Assembly: GCF_002101585.1 (NCBI RefSeq)
Contig: NZ_LQOT01000069.1
Coordinates: 124,001-188,000 of the forward strand
From: Mycolicibacter engbaekii
GTDB taxonomy: Bacteria; Actinomycetota; Actinomycetes; Mycobacteriales; Mycobacteriaceae
DNA: 64,000 bases
Direction of reading: 5' to 3'
This document shows positions 41,823 to 49,318 of the stretch, piece by piece; positions within the stretch are counted from its first letter, which is position 1; every line of letters begins with the position of its first letter. A model generated the notes under the pieces. That model was not told the origin of the DNA, made no database searches, and saw only the letters and a list, made by a program, of their open reading frames with translations. A program made the translations under genes and the position numbers.

Positions 41823-42476
41823 ATGTCCGAATCGGGTAAGGGGCAGCGCAGAATTGGGGCCCCGGACGCCAAAAACCGGACCCTGTTGCTCGACGCCGCC
41901 GAAGCGCTTCTGCTGACCGCCGGTGCCGGCGCCGTCAGCTCGCGTCGCGTTGCCGAGCGGGCCGGGCTCAAGCATCAGCTGGTGCACTATTACTTCCGCA
42001 CCATGGACGACCTGTTCCTGGAGATGTTCCGCCGGCGCGGCGATCAGGGGTTGACCGAACAGGCGGCGGCGTTGGCGTCGCCGCAGCCGCTGTGGGCGCT
42101 GTGGCGATTCAACACCGATCCGGCGTGGACGGCGCTGACCATGCAGTTCATCACCGTCGCCAACGAGCGTGCGGCCCTGCGGAGCGAGATCGCCTCGTAT
42201 GCCGAACGGCTGCGCGCCGAACAGATCGCGGCGGTCGCCGGCCTGCTGGAGCGGTACGGCATCGACGATGCGGAGTTCCCGCCGACGGTGTTGATGGTGC
42301 TGATGACCAGCGCCTCGCGGATGCTGATCATCGAGCACGAGGCGTTGGGCATGACCCTTGGCCATGCCGAGACCGTCGAGTTCGTCGAGCGTTGGCTGCG
42401 CCGGCTCGAGGGTGATCCGCCGCCGGACACGCAGCCCTTCGGCGGCGTGCCGGCTTCGGGTCGCAGCGGCCATTAG
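41823..42476 (+). CDS. TetR-family regulator
   Basis: A 217-residue TetR-type protein. The HTH region runs NRTLLLDAAEALLLTAG, then SSRRVAERAGLKHQLVHYYF, and the C-terminal domain is helical. GGAG precedes the ATG. It is divergent from the P450 gene at 41686 and overlaps the convergent crotonase by 4 bases at its end. It is the natural candidate to control the P450-P450-SDR-kinase row. Its ligand is unknown. Confidence 0.85.
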   Translation: MSESGKGQRRIGAPDAKNRTLLLDAAEALLLTAGAGAVSSRRVAERAGLKHQLVHYYFRTMDDLFLEMFRRRGDQGLTEQAAALASPQPLWALWRFNTDPAWTALTMQFITVANERAALRSEIASYAERLRAEQIAAVAGLLERYGIDDAEFPPTVLMVLMTSASRMLIIEHEALGMTLGHAETVEFVERWLRRLEGDPPPDTQPFGGVPASGRSGH

Positions 42477-43216
42477 CGTTGTTTTCTGCCCTGTTGGAGG
42501 CGATCAGCGGCTTCCCAATGCTCGTCGGCAACCCACAGTCGGGCGAAGGCGTCCACCGCCTCGTCCGGCGACGCCCCGCCGAGCACCCGCTTGATCTCAC
42601 CGGCCGAGGGATTGGCCAATGACCGCGCCAGGGCGCGCCATTCGGCGTCGAAGGACTCGCGGGGGACCACCCGGTTGATCAGGCCGATCCGTTCGGCGGC
42701 GGCGGCGTCGAGCATGGTTCCGGTGCCGGCCAGCAGCAACGCCTGACTGCGTCCGACCAGGGCGCCCAGTCGCTCGGCGCCGCCCCAGGCCGGCATGATC
42801 GCCAGCGACACCTGATTGAACCCGATCTTGATGTCCGCGGCCGCGATACGGATGTCCGCGGCGACCGCGACCTCGGCGCCGCCGCCCAGCGCGTGGCCGT
42901 TCAGTGCGGCGATCACCGGCGCCGGAAACTCCGCGATCCGATCGCACAGGGTGCGCATCCGCCAGGCCATGGCCGCGGCTTCGGCCTCGGTGCGCAGCGC
43001 GGCGAGCTGTTTGAGATCCCCGCCGGAGACGAAGGCGCGATCGCCGGCGCCGGTGATCACCAGCGCCTGCGCCCCGGCGACTTTGTCCAGCGCCCGGTCG
43101 AGCTGCTCCATGGTCTCGGGAGCGATCGCGTTGCGGGCCTGTGGCCGGTTGATGGTGATGACGGCCAGGCCGTCCTCCAGTTGCACGTCCAGCTCATCCG
43201 GACAGTCGTGGCCCAT
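42473..43216 (-). CDS. Enoyl-CoA hydratase/isomerase-family protein
   Basis: A 247-residue crotonase with TINRPQARNAIAPETMEQL, an oxyanion segment SGGDLKQLAAL, and GHALGGGAEVAVAADIRI, where the first catalytic Glu of hydratases is kept. At the second Glu the sequence reads IGFNQVSLAIMP with no Glu, so isomerase or another reaction may replace hydration. GGAGA lies before the ATG. It is read away from the acyl-CoA synthetase at 43274 across a 57-base gap holding an ATTCTC/GAGAAT repeat. Confidence 0.87.
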   Translation of the reverse strand: MGHDCPDELDVQLEDGLAVITINRPQARNAIAPETMEQLDRALDKVAGAQALVITGAGDRAFVSGGDLKQLAALRTEAEAAAMAWRMRTLCDRIAEFPAPVIAALNGHALGGGAEVAVAADIRIAAADIKIGFNQVSLAIMPAWGGAERLGALVGRSQALLLAGTGTMLDAAAAERIGLINRVVPRESFDAEWRALARSLANPSAGEIKRVLGGASPDEAVDAFARLWVADEHWEAADRLQQGRKQR

Positions 43217-43239
43217 GGCTCTCCGCTCAAGACATTGGC

Positions 43240-43258
43240 ATTCTCAAAAACGGAGAAT
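43240..43258. promoter_or_regulatory. ATTCTC-N7-GAGAAT repeat in the crotonase/synthetase gap
   Basis: The arms ATTCTC and GAGAAT are perfect inverse copies around AAAAACG. This AT-rich patch lies in a 57-base divergent gap, 16 bases before the synthetase ATG. The same hexamers occur as GAGAAT-N3-ATTCTC at 44823-44837, so both might be bound by one regulator even though spacing and order differ. Confidence 0.4.
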
Positions 43259-43273
43259 ATCATCACGGTCGAT

Positions 43274-44824
43274 ATGCGAAAGATTCCCGCCGAGCTGGTT
43301 AAGCGCTACGAAGAGCAAGGGTGGTGGACCCACGAAACCCTTGGCGACCTGCTCTCCGCAGGGCTGGCGGGCAACGCAGATGCCGGGTTCGAAGTGCATT
43401 CGGCCGTGCGCCCGTGGCGGGGAAGTTTCGGCGATGTGGAGCGTGTCGCCCGCCGGCTCGCGGCGGGGCTTCGGGCCCGCGGCGTCGGTCCGGGCGACGT
43501 GGTGGCGCTGCAGCTGCCCAACTGGATGGAGGCCGCCGCGGCGTTCTGGGCGGCGGCATTCCTGGGTGCGGTGGTGGTGCCCGTCGTGCACTTCTACGGC
43601 CCCCGGGAGCTGACCTACATTCTGGCCGCCAGCCGCCCGCGGGTGTTCATCACCGCCGAGCGGTTCGGGCGGATGTGCTTCCGCCCCGAGCTGTGCGCCG
43701 ACGTCCCGATTGTCGGGGTGGTGGGTCAGAACTTCGAGGATCTGCTCGCCGACGAGCCGATGGCGGGCACCCTCGACACCGACCCGGCGGGGCCGGCCCT
43801 GATCGCGTTCACCTCGGGGACCACTCGTGACCCCAAGGGGGTCATCCACAGTCACCAGACGCTGTGCTGCGAGACGCGCCAGTTGCTGGCCAATTACCCC
43901 AAAGACCGTGGGCGGCAGCTCACCGCCACCCCGGTCGGACACTTCATCGGCATGGTCGGTGCGTTTCTGATCCCGGTGCTCGAGGGCGCGCCGATCGATC
44001 TTGCCGATGTCTGGGACCCGGCCAAGGTGCTGGCGCTGATGTCCGAGCAGGGGGTGTCGATCGGCGGCGGCCCGCCGTACTTCGTCACCAGCCTGCTCGA
44101 CCATCCGGATTTCACCGACGCGCATCTGCGGCATATCCGCCACGTCGGCCTCGGTGGGTCGACGGTGCCCAGCGCGGTCACCCGCCGGCTGGCCGATCTG
44201 GGCATCTTCGTATTCCGCTCCTACGGCAGCACCGAGCACCCCTCGATCACCGGCTCGCGCCCCAGCGCGGCGGAGGACAAGCGGCTGTTCACCGACGGCG
44301 ATGCCCGCCCCGGCGTCGAGGTGCGGCTGGCCCCCGACGGCGAGATCCTGAGCCGGGGCCCGGACCTGTGTCTGGGCTACACCGACGACGCGCTGACCGA
44401 GGCGGCGTTCGACGCCGAGGGCTGGTATCACACCGGGGACATCGGGGTGCTCGACGCCGACGGGTATCTGACCATCACCGACCGCAAGGCCGACGTGATC
44501 ATTCGCGGTGGCGAGAACATCAGTGCGGTCGAGGTCGAAGATGTCCTGCTGGCCATGCCCCCTGTGGCCGAGGCGATCGTGGTGGCGGCACCGGACGTGC
44601 GACTGGGGGAGCGCGCGGTCGCGGTCCTGCGCGTCAAGCCGGGGCACGCCTTACCCACCATGGCGAACGTGCGGGAGCACTTCGAGCGCATGGGGGTGGC
44701 GCGGCAGAAGTGGCCGGAGGATCTGCAGGAGGTCGAGGACTTTCCGCGCACCGCGAGCGGCAAGGTGCAGAAGTACCTGGTGCGCAAGCAGCTAGCCGAG
44801 CGTGTTGCAACGACACCGCTATGA
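43274..44824 (+). CDS. AMP-dependent acyl-CoA synthetase
   Basis: A 516-residue class I adenylate-forming enzyme that activates a carboxylic acid to acyl-CoA through an acyl-AMP. The ATP-binding motif is FTSGTTRDPKG, with an Asp after Arg instead of the usual Gly-Pro type turn. RSYGSTEHPS and YHTGDIGVLD follow, and the C-terminal catalytic Lys lies in RTASGKVQKYL. The ATG at 43274 lies after the inverted repeat at 43240. The open frame extends upstream only antisense to the crotonase. A further inverted repeat overlaps its stop. Confidence 0.9.
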   Translation: MRKIPAELVKRYEEQGWWTHETLGDLLSAGLAGNADAGFEVHSAVRPWRGSFGDVERVARRLAAGLRARGVGPGDVVALQLPNWMEAAAAFWAAAFLGAVVVPVVHFYGPRELTYILAASRPRVFITAERFGRMCFRPELCADVPIVGVVGQNFEDLLADEPMAGTLDTDPAGPALIAFTSGTTRDPKGVIHSHQTLCCETRQLLANYPKDRGRQLTATPVGHFIGMVGAFLIPVLEGAPIDLADVWDPAKVLALMSEQGVSIGGGPPYFVTSLLDHPDFTDAHLRHIRHVGLGGSTVPSAVTRRLADLGIFVFRSYGSTEHPSITGSRPSAAEDKRLFTDGDARPGVEVRLAPDGEILSRGPDLCLGYTDDALTEAAFDAEGWYHTGDIGVLDADGYLTITDRKADVIIRGGENISAVEVEDVLLAMPPVAEAIVVAAPDVRLGERAVAVLRVKPGHALPTMANVREHFERMGVARQKWPEDLQEVEDFPRTASGKVQKYLVRKQLAERVATTPL

Positions 44825-44837
44825 GAATATGATTCTC
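44823..44837. promoter_or_regulatory. Perfect palindrome GAGAAT-ATG-ATTCTC
   Basis: Two perfect 6-bp arms around ATG, overlapping the stop of the acyl-CoA synthetase and 22 bases before the amidohydrolase start. It has the same shape as GAGAAC-GCC-GTTCTC at 15334-15348 and the same hexamers as 43240-43258. An operator is likely because the palindrome stands in a regulatory position. Confidence 0.5.
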
Positions 44838-44859
44838 GTAAGTCGAAAAGGAGCATTTC

Positions 44860-46050
44860 ATGGGTCAACTGTCACATCGCGTCGACGTACCGTTCCCCTT
44901 GTTTGATGCGGACAACCACCTTTACGAGCCGCCGGAAGCGCTGACCAAGTACCTGCCCAAGGAATACAAGGACATCGTCCAGTACGTCGAGGTCAATGGG
45001 CGTACCAAGATCGCCATCCGGGGCCAGATCAGCAACTACATTCCCAACCCGACGTTCTCGGTGGTCGCCAAGCCGGGCGCGTGGGAGGAGTACTTCAAGT
45101 ACGGCAACCCCGACGGCAAGAGCAAGCGTGAGCTGTTCGGCGAGCCGATGAAGTCCATCCCGGCGTTCTTCGAGCCCGCCCCCCGGCTGAAGCTGATGGA
45201 CGAGCTGGGCATCGACCGCTCGCTGATGTTTCCGACGCTGGCCAGTCTCATCGAGGAACGGCTGCGCGACGACCCGGTCGCCATCCACGTCATCGTCCAC
45301 TCGCTGAACCAGTGGCTTGACGAGGTCTGGGGCTTCAACTACCAGAATCGCATCTTCACCACACCGGTCATCACCCTGCCGATCGTCGAGAAAGCCATCG
45401 AAGAGCTGGAGTGGGTGGTCAAGCGCGGCGCCCGGGCCATCCTGATCCGGCCGGCTCCGGTGCCCGGCTTCCGCGGCCCGCGTTCGTTCGCGTTGCCCGA
45501 GTTCGACCCGTTCTGGGAGAAGTGCGTCGAATACGACGTCTTCATCGGAATGCACTCGTCGGACAGCGGCTACTCCCGGTACACCTCCGAATGGGACGGC
45601 GCCGTCGAAGAGATGCTGCCGTTCCAGACCAACGCCATGGGCATCCTCAACGAGTGGCGCCCGATCCAGGACGCGGTCGCTTCCTGGGTGATCCACGGCG
45701 CGCTGTTCCGGCACCCGAAGCTCAAGGTCGGCATTGTGGAAGCCGGCTCCAAGTGGATGTTCCCGCTGTTGGACTCCATGGCCGAGGTCTACCGGAAGGC
45801 GCCCGAGGCGTTCCTCGGCAACCCGATGGAGGAGATCAAGAACCGGATCTACGTCAGCCCGTTCTACGAGGAGGGCATCGACGACCTGATCAACCTGGTG
45901 GGCGTGGACCAGGTGCTCTACGGTTCGGACTGGCCACACCCGGAGGGCCTGGCGGAGCCGACCCACTACATCACCGCGCTGTCGCATCTGCCTCTTGAGG
46001 ACCAGGCCAAGATCATGGGCGGAAACCTCGGTCGGCTCGTCACCGTCTAG
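44860..46050 (+). CDS. Amidohydrolase 2-family (ACMSD-like) hydrolase
   Basis: A 396-residue amidohydrolase-2 protein with FDADNHLYEPPEAL at the N terminus (metal site with Asp-x-His), a mid motif FIGMHSSDSG and the late GSDWPHPEG. AAAGGAG precedes the ATG. It follows the acyl-CoA synthetase by 35 bases, with a palindrome in between, and stands 1 base before the next synthetase. It is related to 32569-33750 but clearly divergent. Substrate unknown; a CoA-linked or ring intermediate is a reasonable guess from its neighbours. Confidence 0.86.
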   Translation: MGQLSHRVDVPFPLFDADNHLYEPPEALTKYLPKEYKDIVQYVEVNGRTKIAIRGQISNYIPNPTFSVVAKPGAWEEYFKYGNPDGKSKRELFGEPMKSIPAFFEPAPRLKLMDELGIDRSLMFPTLASLIEERLRDDPVAIHVIVHSLNQWLDEVWGFNYQNRIFTTPVITLPIVEKAIEELEWVVKRGARAILIRPAPVPGFRGPRSFALPEFDPFWEKCVEYDVFIGMHSSDSGYSRYTSEWDGAVEEMLPFQTNAMGILNEWRPIQDAVASWVIHGALFRHPKLKVGIVEAGSKWMFPLLDSMAEVYRKAPEAFLGNPMEEIKNRIYVSPFYEEGIDDLINLVGVDQVLYGSDWPHPEGLAEPTHYITALSHLPLEDQAKIMGGNLGRLVTV

Positions 46051-46051
46051 G

Positions 46052-47521
46052 GTGCCGCGCTGGCAGACCATTCCCGAGATGGTCCTCAGTGTCGGCGATC
46101 GCTTCGGAGACGCCGAGGCGATCGTCGACGGCTCGACACGCCTGAGTTTCGCCGAGTTGGCCGACCGCGTCCGTTGTGCCGCAGGCGCATTCGCGGAGGC
46201 GGGCGTCGCCAAGGGCGACCGGGTGGCGGTCTGGGCGCCGAATTCGGCGGCGTGGATCATTGCGGCGTTCGGGCTGCTCACCGCGGGCGGGGTGCTGGTT
46301 CCGGTCAGCACCCGGTTCAAGCAGGCCGAGGCCGACGACATCATCGGCCGCAGCGGCGCCAAGCTCGTCCTGGCAGAGCAGGGCTTCCTCGGGGTGGATT
46401 TCAGCGCCCCGCCCGGAGTGCCGGTGATCGACCTGAATTCGGACTTCCTGAGCAACGGATCACCCCTGCACCGCCCGGTCGACGGCAGCGATGTCGCCGA
46501 CATCATCTTCACCTCCGGCACGACGGGCCGGCCCAAGGGCGTGATGATGACCCACCGGCAGAACCTGCGCCTGTATGCCGAATGGTGCGATCTGGCCGAT
46601 CTGCGGCAGGGTGACCGGTACCTGATGGTCAATCCGTACTTTCACACCTTCGGCTACAAGGCGGGCTGTATCGCCGCGTGCATCCGCGGAGCCACCATGG
46701 TGCCGGTGCGGGTTTTCGACGCCGAGACCGTGCTGGAACTCGTTGAGTCCGAACGCATCACCATGCTGCCCGGTCCGCCGACGCTGTATCAGTCGCTGCT
46801 GGAGGCGGCCGGGAATCGAGACCTGTCGTCGCTGCGTGCCGCCGTCACCGGGGCTGCAGACATCCCGGTGGACCTGATCCGCCGGATCCGCAGCGAACTG
46901 CCGTTCCGGTCCATCATGACCGGTTACGGCCTCACCGAAGCCGGCACGGTGACAGCATCGCGCCCCGGCGACTCGTTCGAGGACATCGCGACCACGGCCG
47001 GCCAGGCCTGCGCCGACATCGAGGTCCGTATCGCCGGCGACGCGGAAATCGGCGAGGTCCTGGTGCGCGGCTACAACGTGATGGTCGGCTACCTCGACGA
47101 CCCCACGGCGACCGCCGAGGCGATCGACGCAGCGGGCTGGTTGCACACCGGCGACATCGGCACGCTCGATGAAGCCGGGCGGTTGCGCATCGTCGGCCGC
47201 AAGAAGGACATGTTCATCGTCGGCGGCTTCAACGCCTACCCGGCGGAGATCGAGGGCTTTCTGCTGGAGCATCCGGAGATCTCGCACGTCGCGGTGATCG
47301 GGGTGCCCGACGAGCGACTCGGCGAAGTGGGCAAGGCGTTCGTGGTCAAGGCCACCGGTGCGCAGATCGACGAGGCGGATGTGATCGCCTGGAGTCGCGA
47401 CCGAATGGCCGGATTCAAGGTGCCGCGCTCGGTGTGCTTCCTGGATGCGCTGCCGCTGAACGCCACCGGCAAGGTGGACAAGCAGCAGTTGCAGGCAAGG
47501 TCCGCCGCGGCCGGGGCGTGA
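46052..47521 (+). CDS. AMP-dependent acyl-CoA synthetase, FadD3-like
   Basis: A 489-residue adenylate-forming enzyme. It has FTSGTTGRPKGVMMTH (ATP loop), GYGLTEAG, WLHTGDIGTLDEAG, and the catalytic Lys in LNATGKVDKQQL. The compact length and sequence such as TIPEMVLSVGDRFGDAEAIVDG resemble FadD3-type enzymes, which activate the ring-derived propionate of sterol degradation, but that link is by resemblance only. GTG 46052 is 1 base after the amidohydrolase stop. The Bfd-like gene follows 6 bases later. Confidence 0.88.
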   Translation: MPRWQTIPEMVLSVGDRFGDAEAIVDGSTRLSFAELADRVRCAAGAFAEAGVAKGDRVAVWAPNSAAWIIAAFGLLTAGGVLVPVSTRFKQAEADDIIGRSGAKLVLAEQGFLGVDFSAPPGVPVIDLNSDFLSNGSPLHRPVDGSDVADIIFTSGTTGRPKGVMMTHRQNLRLYAEWCDLADLRQGDRYLMVNPYFHTFGYKAGCIAACIRGATMVPVRVFDAETVLELVESERITMLPGPPTLYQSLLEAAGNRDLSSLRAAVTGAADIPVDLIRRIRSELPFRSIMTGYGLTEAGTVTASRPGDSFEDIATTAGQACADIEVRIAGDAEIGEVLVRGYNVMVGYLDDPTATAEAIDAAGWLHTGDIGTLDEAGRLRIVGRKKDMFIVGGFNAYPAEIEGFLLEHPEISHVAVIGVPDERLGEVGKAFVVKATGAQIDEADVIAWSRDRMAGFKVPRSVCFLDALPLNATGKVDKQQLQARSAAAGA

Positions 47522-47527
47522 CACGTC

Positions 47528-47710
47528 GTGTACGTCTGCCTGTGTACCGGGGCCACCAGCCAGCAGGTGATCGACGCAGCCCGCGTCGGTGCGTCCACCA
47601 CCAGGAAGGTCGGGGAGTGCACGGGGGCGGGGACGGTGTGCGGCCGGTGCCGTAACAACATCCGGGGGCTGATCGCGGGGACCCTGCAAGATTCCGTACC
47701 GCTGACTTAA
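47528..47710 (+). CDS. Bacterioferritin-associated ferredoxin-like [2Fe-2S] protein
   Basis: A 60-residue protein with the BFD/Fer2 fold: Cys4 and Cys6 in YVCLCTG, and Cys38 and Cys41 in TVCGRCRNN. These four are the [2Fe-2S] ligands in Bfd, which reduces bacterioferritin iron for release. An extra Cys31 is present. GTG start 6 bases after the acyl-CoA synthetase. No bacterioferritin gene is in the window, so its partner is either elsewhere or a local oxidoreductase. Its TAA stop lies inside a TGACTTAAGTCA palindrome that opens the next locus. Confidence 0.88.
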   Translation: MYVCLCTGATSQQVIDAARVGASTTRKVGECTGAGTVCGRCRNNIRGLIAGTLQDSVPLT

Positions 47711-47714
47711 GTCA
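47703..47714. promoter_or_regulatory. TetR operator copy upstream of the regulator
   Basis: TGACTTAAGTCA, a perfect 12-bp palindrome, overlaps the Bfd stop and stands 79 bases before the tetR ATG at 47793. An identical copy follows the same gene at 48420. This pairing marks it as the likely operator of that TetR protein. Confidence 0.7.
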
Positions 47715-47792
47715 TCGAACGCACCCGCTCGCGGTGAGGCGATACTGTCATCACTGCGAGGCGTGCAGAGTCGGCGGGCGGAGGGGCAGGAC

Positions 47793-48422
47793 ATGGCCGT
47801 GGCGGACAAGCCGGAGAAGATGACGGCGCGCGAGGTCCGGCGCCTGCAGACCCGGGAGCGACTGCTCGGCGCGGCGACCGCGGAATTCAAGCGAACCGGG
47901 ATGGCCCAGGCCGACGTCGGCGCCATTGTGGCCGCCGCCGGCGTCGCGCACGGCACGTTCTTCTTCCACTTCCCGACCAAAGAGCACGTGCTGCTGGAGC
48001 TCGAACGCCGGGAGGAAGAGCGAATCGCCAAGCAGTTCGAAAAGTTTCTGTCTGCGCCCCAGGACCTCTCGAGCATTTTGGCCGAATCTGCTCGCCTGGT
48101 CATCGACCTGGAGGGCCGGCTGGGCGACCCGTTGTTCACCGAGTTTCTGGCACTGCACTTCTCGCCGACCCGGCCGGCCGCCGAAAACGGCGAGCATCAT
48201 CCGTTGATCGTTCTGATCGCCGAATGCATCGAAGGTGCCAGGCAGCGCGGCGAGGTCGACGGCGACGTCGTCGCGATGAACAGCGCGGTGTTTTACCTGC
48301 TGGGTCTGTACGCACTGCTCATCACCACGCATGACTGGCCCTCGCGTCCGGAGTTGGTCGCCGACTACCTGACCAGAACGCTCCGGGGCCTGGGTGTGCG
48401 AAGGCCACCCGAAAGTCATTGA
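47793..48422 (+). CDS. TetR-family regulator of the NorD/NorQ-like membrane locus
   Basis: A 209-residue TetR-type regulator. The HTH spans about residues 20-60 (LLGAATAEFKRTG, then DVGAIVAAAGVAHGTFFFHF), with the recognition helix ending FFFHFPTKEHVLLEL. The ATG at 47793 has GGAGGGGCAGG upstream; ATG 47763 is an alternative. Identical 12-bp palindromes lie before the gene and over its own stop codon, the second one 51 bases before the first membrane-protein gene. It is inferred to repress itself and the whole 48482-52872 unit. Confidence 0.88.
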   Translation: MAVADKPEKMTAREVRRLQTRERLLGAATAEFKRTGMAQADVGAIVAAAGVAHGTFFFHFPTKEHVLLELERREEERIAKQFEKFLSAPQDLSSILAESARLVIDLEGRLGDPLFTEFLALHFSPTRPAAENGEHHPLIVLIAECIEGARQRGEVDGDVVAMNSAVFYLLGLYALLITTHDWPSRPELVADYLTRTLRGLGVRRPPESH

Positions 48423-48431
48423 CTTAAGTCA
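48420..48431. promoter_or_regulatory. TetR operator copy upstream of the membrane locus
   Basis: The second TGACTTAAGTCA, identical to 47703-47714. It includes the TGA stop of the tetR gene and lies 51 bases before the GTG at 48482, placing it near the promoter of the membrane-protein operon. Confidence 0.7.
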
Positions 48432-48481
48432 GTGAGAGCCCTACCGTCGTAGGCGTTGTCCAACACGGCGAGGGGTGGCCC

Positions 48482-49180
48482 GTGCGAACCGCATCGCAGC
48501 AACACCACGACGGGCTCGGGCTCGACGAGCACCTGGAGCTGTCCCGTGCGGCCCAGCGCCGTGCCGACCGCTGGCTGATCAGCGGCGGCATGCTCATCGG
48601 TACCGCGGCGGCCGGTGTCTTCGGCCTGCCGCTGTTCCTGCGCGGAATCTGGTTGCAGCGCAAGGCTCAACGCGACGGGCTGACCGTGCGGCCGATGCTC
48701 GTGACGTTGCTGGGCTACCTGGTCATCATCGATGCCGCGATCAACGCCGTGGGATGGGCCCTGGACACGGTGGCCAACCACACTCTGCTGGCCCGGGTGC
48801 TGCTCAACGGCTGGGGTGCGATGTTCGACGCCGGTTATTTCTGGCACTACAACGAGCTGTGGATCGGCGGGGCGGCCGGCCCGGGAGAGAAGGGCTGGGA
48901 AGTCGGCCTGATCTTCACCGTCTTCACCATGCGCATCGCGGCGGCAATCGGGTTCCTGCAGATGAAGCGCTGGGGTCACCAGTGGATGGTGGTGACCTGC
49001 TGGATGGGTGTGGTGATCTGGGTCGGCTACGTGTTCAACATGACCATGTATGCCGACGTGCGCTACGCGGGCGTGGTTTTCCCGGTGATCGGCTGGTGGC
49101 TCTACGACATCTTCTACATCACACCGTTTTTGGCGATCCCCTACCTGCACACCGTCAACCGCGAGATCTTCTCCGACTGA
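48482..49180 (+). CDS. Multi-pass membrane protein of unknown function (copy 1)
   Basis: A 232-residue protein with five or six membrane segments (about 31-52, 71-93, possibly 103-122, 138-160, 167-190 and 197-222). His100, Asp116, His122, Glu125, His166 and His223 lie at or near membrane edges and are all kept in copy 2 at 51775. They could bind metal. I do not recognise the family. The start is GTG 48482 behind GAGGGG. Copy 2 is colinear with no gap; residues 153-232 differ at only four positions. It heads an operon with NorD/NorQ-like genes, which suggests it is a client enzyme or part of one. Confidence 0.85.
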   Translation: MRTASQQHHDGLGLDEHLELSRAAQRRADRWLISGGMLIGTAAAGVFGLPLFLRGIWLQRKAQRDGLTVRPMLVTLLGYLVIIDAAINAVGWALDTVANHTLLARVLLNGWGAMFDAGYFWHYNELWIGGAAGPGEKGWEVGLIFTVFTMRIAAAIGFLQMKRWGHQWMVVTCWMGVVIWVGYVFNMTMYADVRYAGVVFPVIGWWLYDIFYITPFLAIPYLHTVNREIFSD

Positions 49181-49201
49181 CAAGACACCAAGGAGACGAC
49201 G

Positions 49202-49306
49202 ATGACCTGGCTCTGGGAGATTCTGCGCTACGTCGCCGCATGGGGCGGGACCTGCTTGATCATCGCGTTCTGGTACTGGATGTTCTCCAGCATCGGGACC
49301 TTCTGA
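49202..49306 (+). CDS. 34-residue membrane micro-protein
   Basis: A very short gene: ATG at 49202, TGA at 49304-49306, with AAGGAG well spaced upstream. The predicted peptide begins MTWLWEILRYVAAWG and ends FSSIGTF, with one hydrophobic helix over almost its whole length and five Trp. It lies 21 bases after copy 1 and 12 bases before the VWA gene, so it fits the operon spacing. Single-helix subunits of this size often stabilise membrane enzymes. Its partner in the second half is the 42-residue gene at 51650. Confidence 0.65.
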   Translation: MTWLWEILRYVAAWGGTCLIIAFWYWMFSSIGTF

Positions 49307-49318
49307 CCGACGTCCGAC

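Noticed and set aside
44872..46632. 586-residue minus-strand open frame
   Set aside because: It is the antisense of the amidohydrolase and acyl-CoA synthetase, with no conserved motif or start signal.
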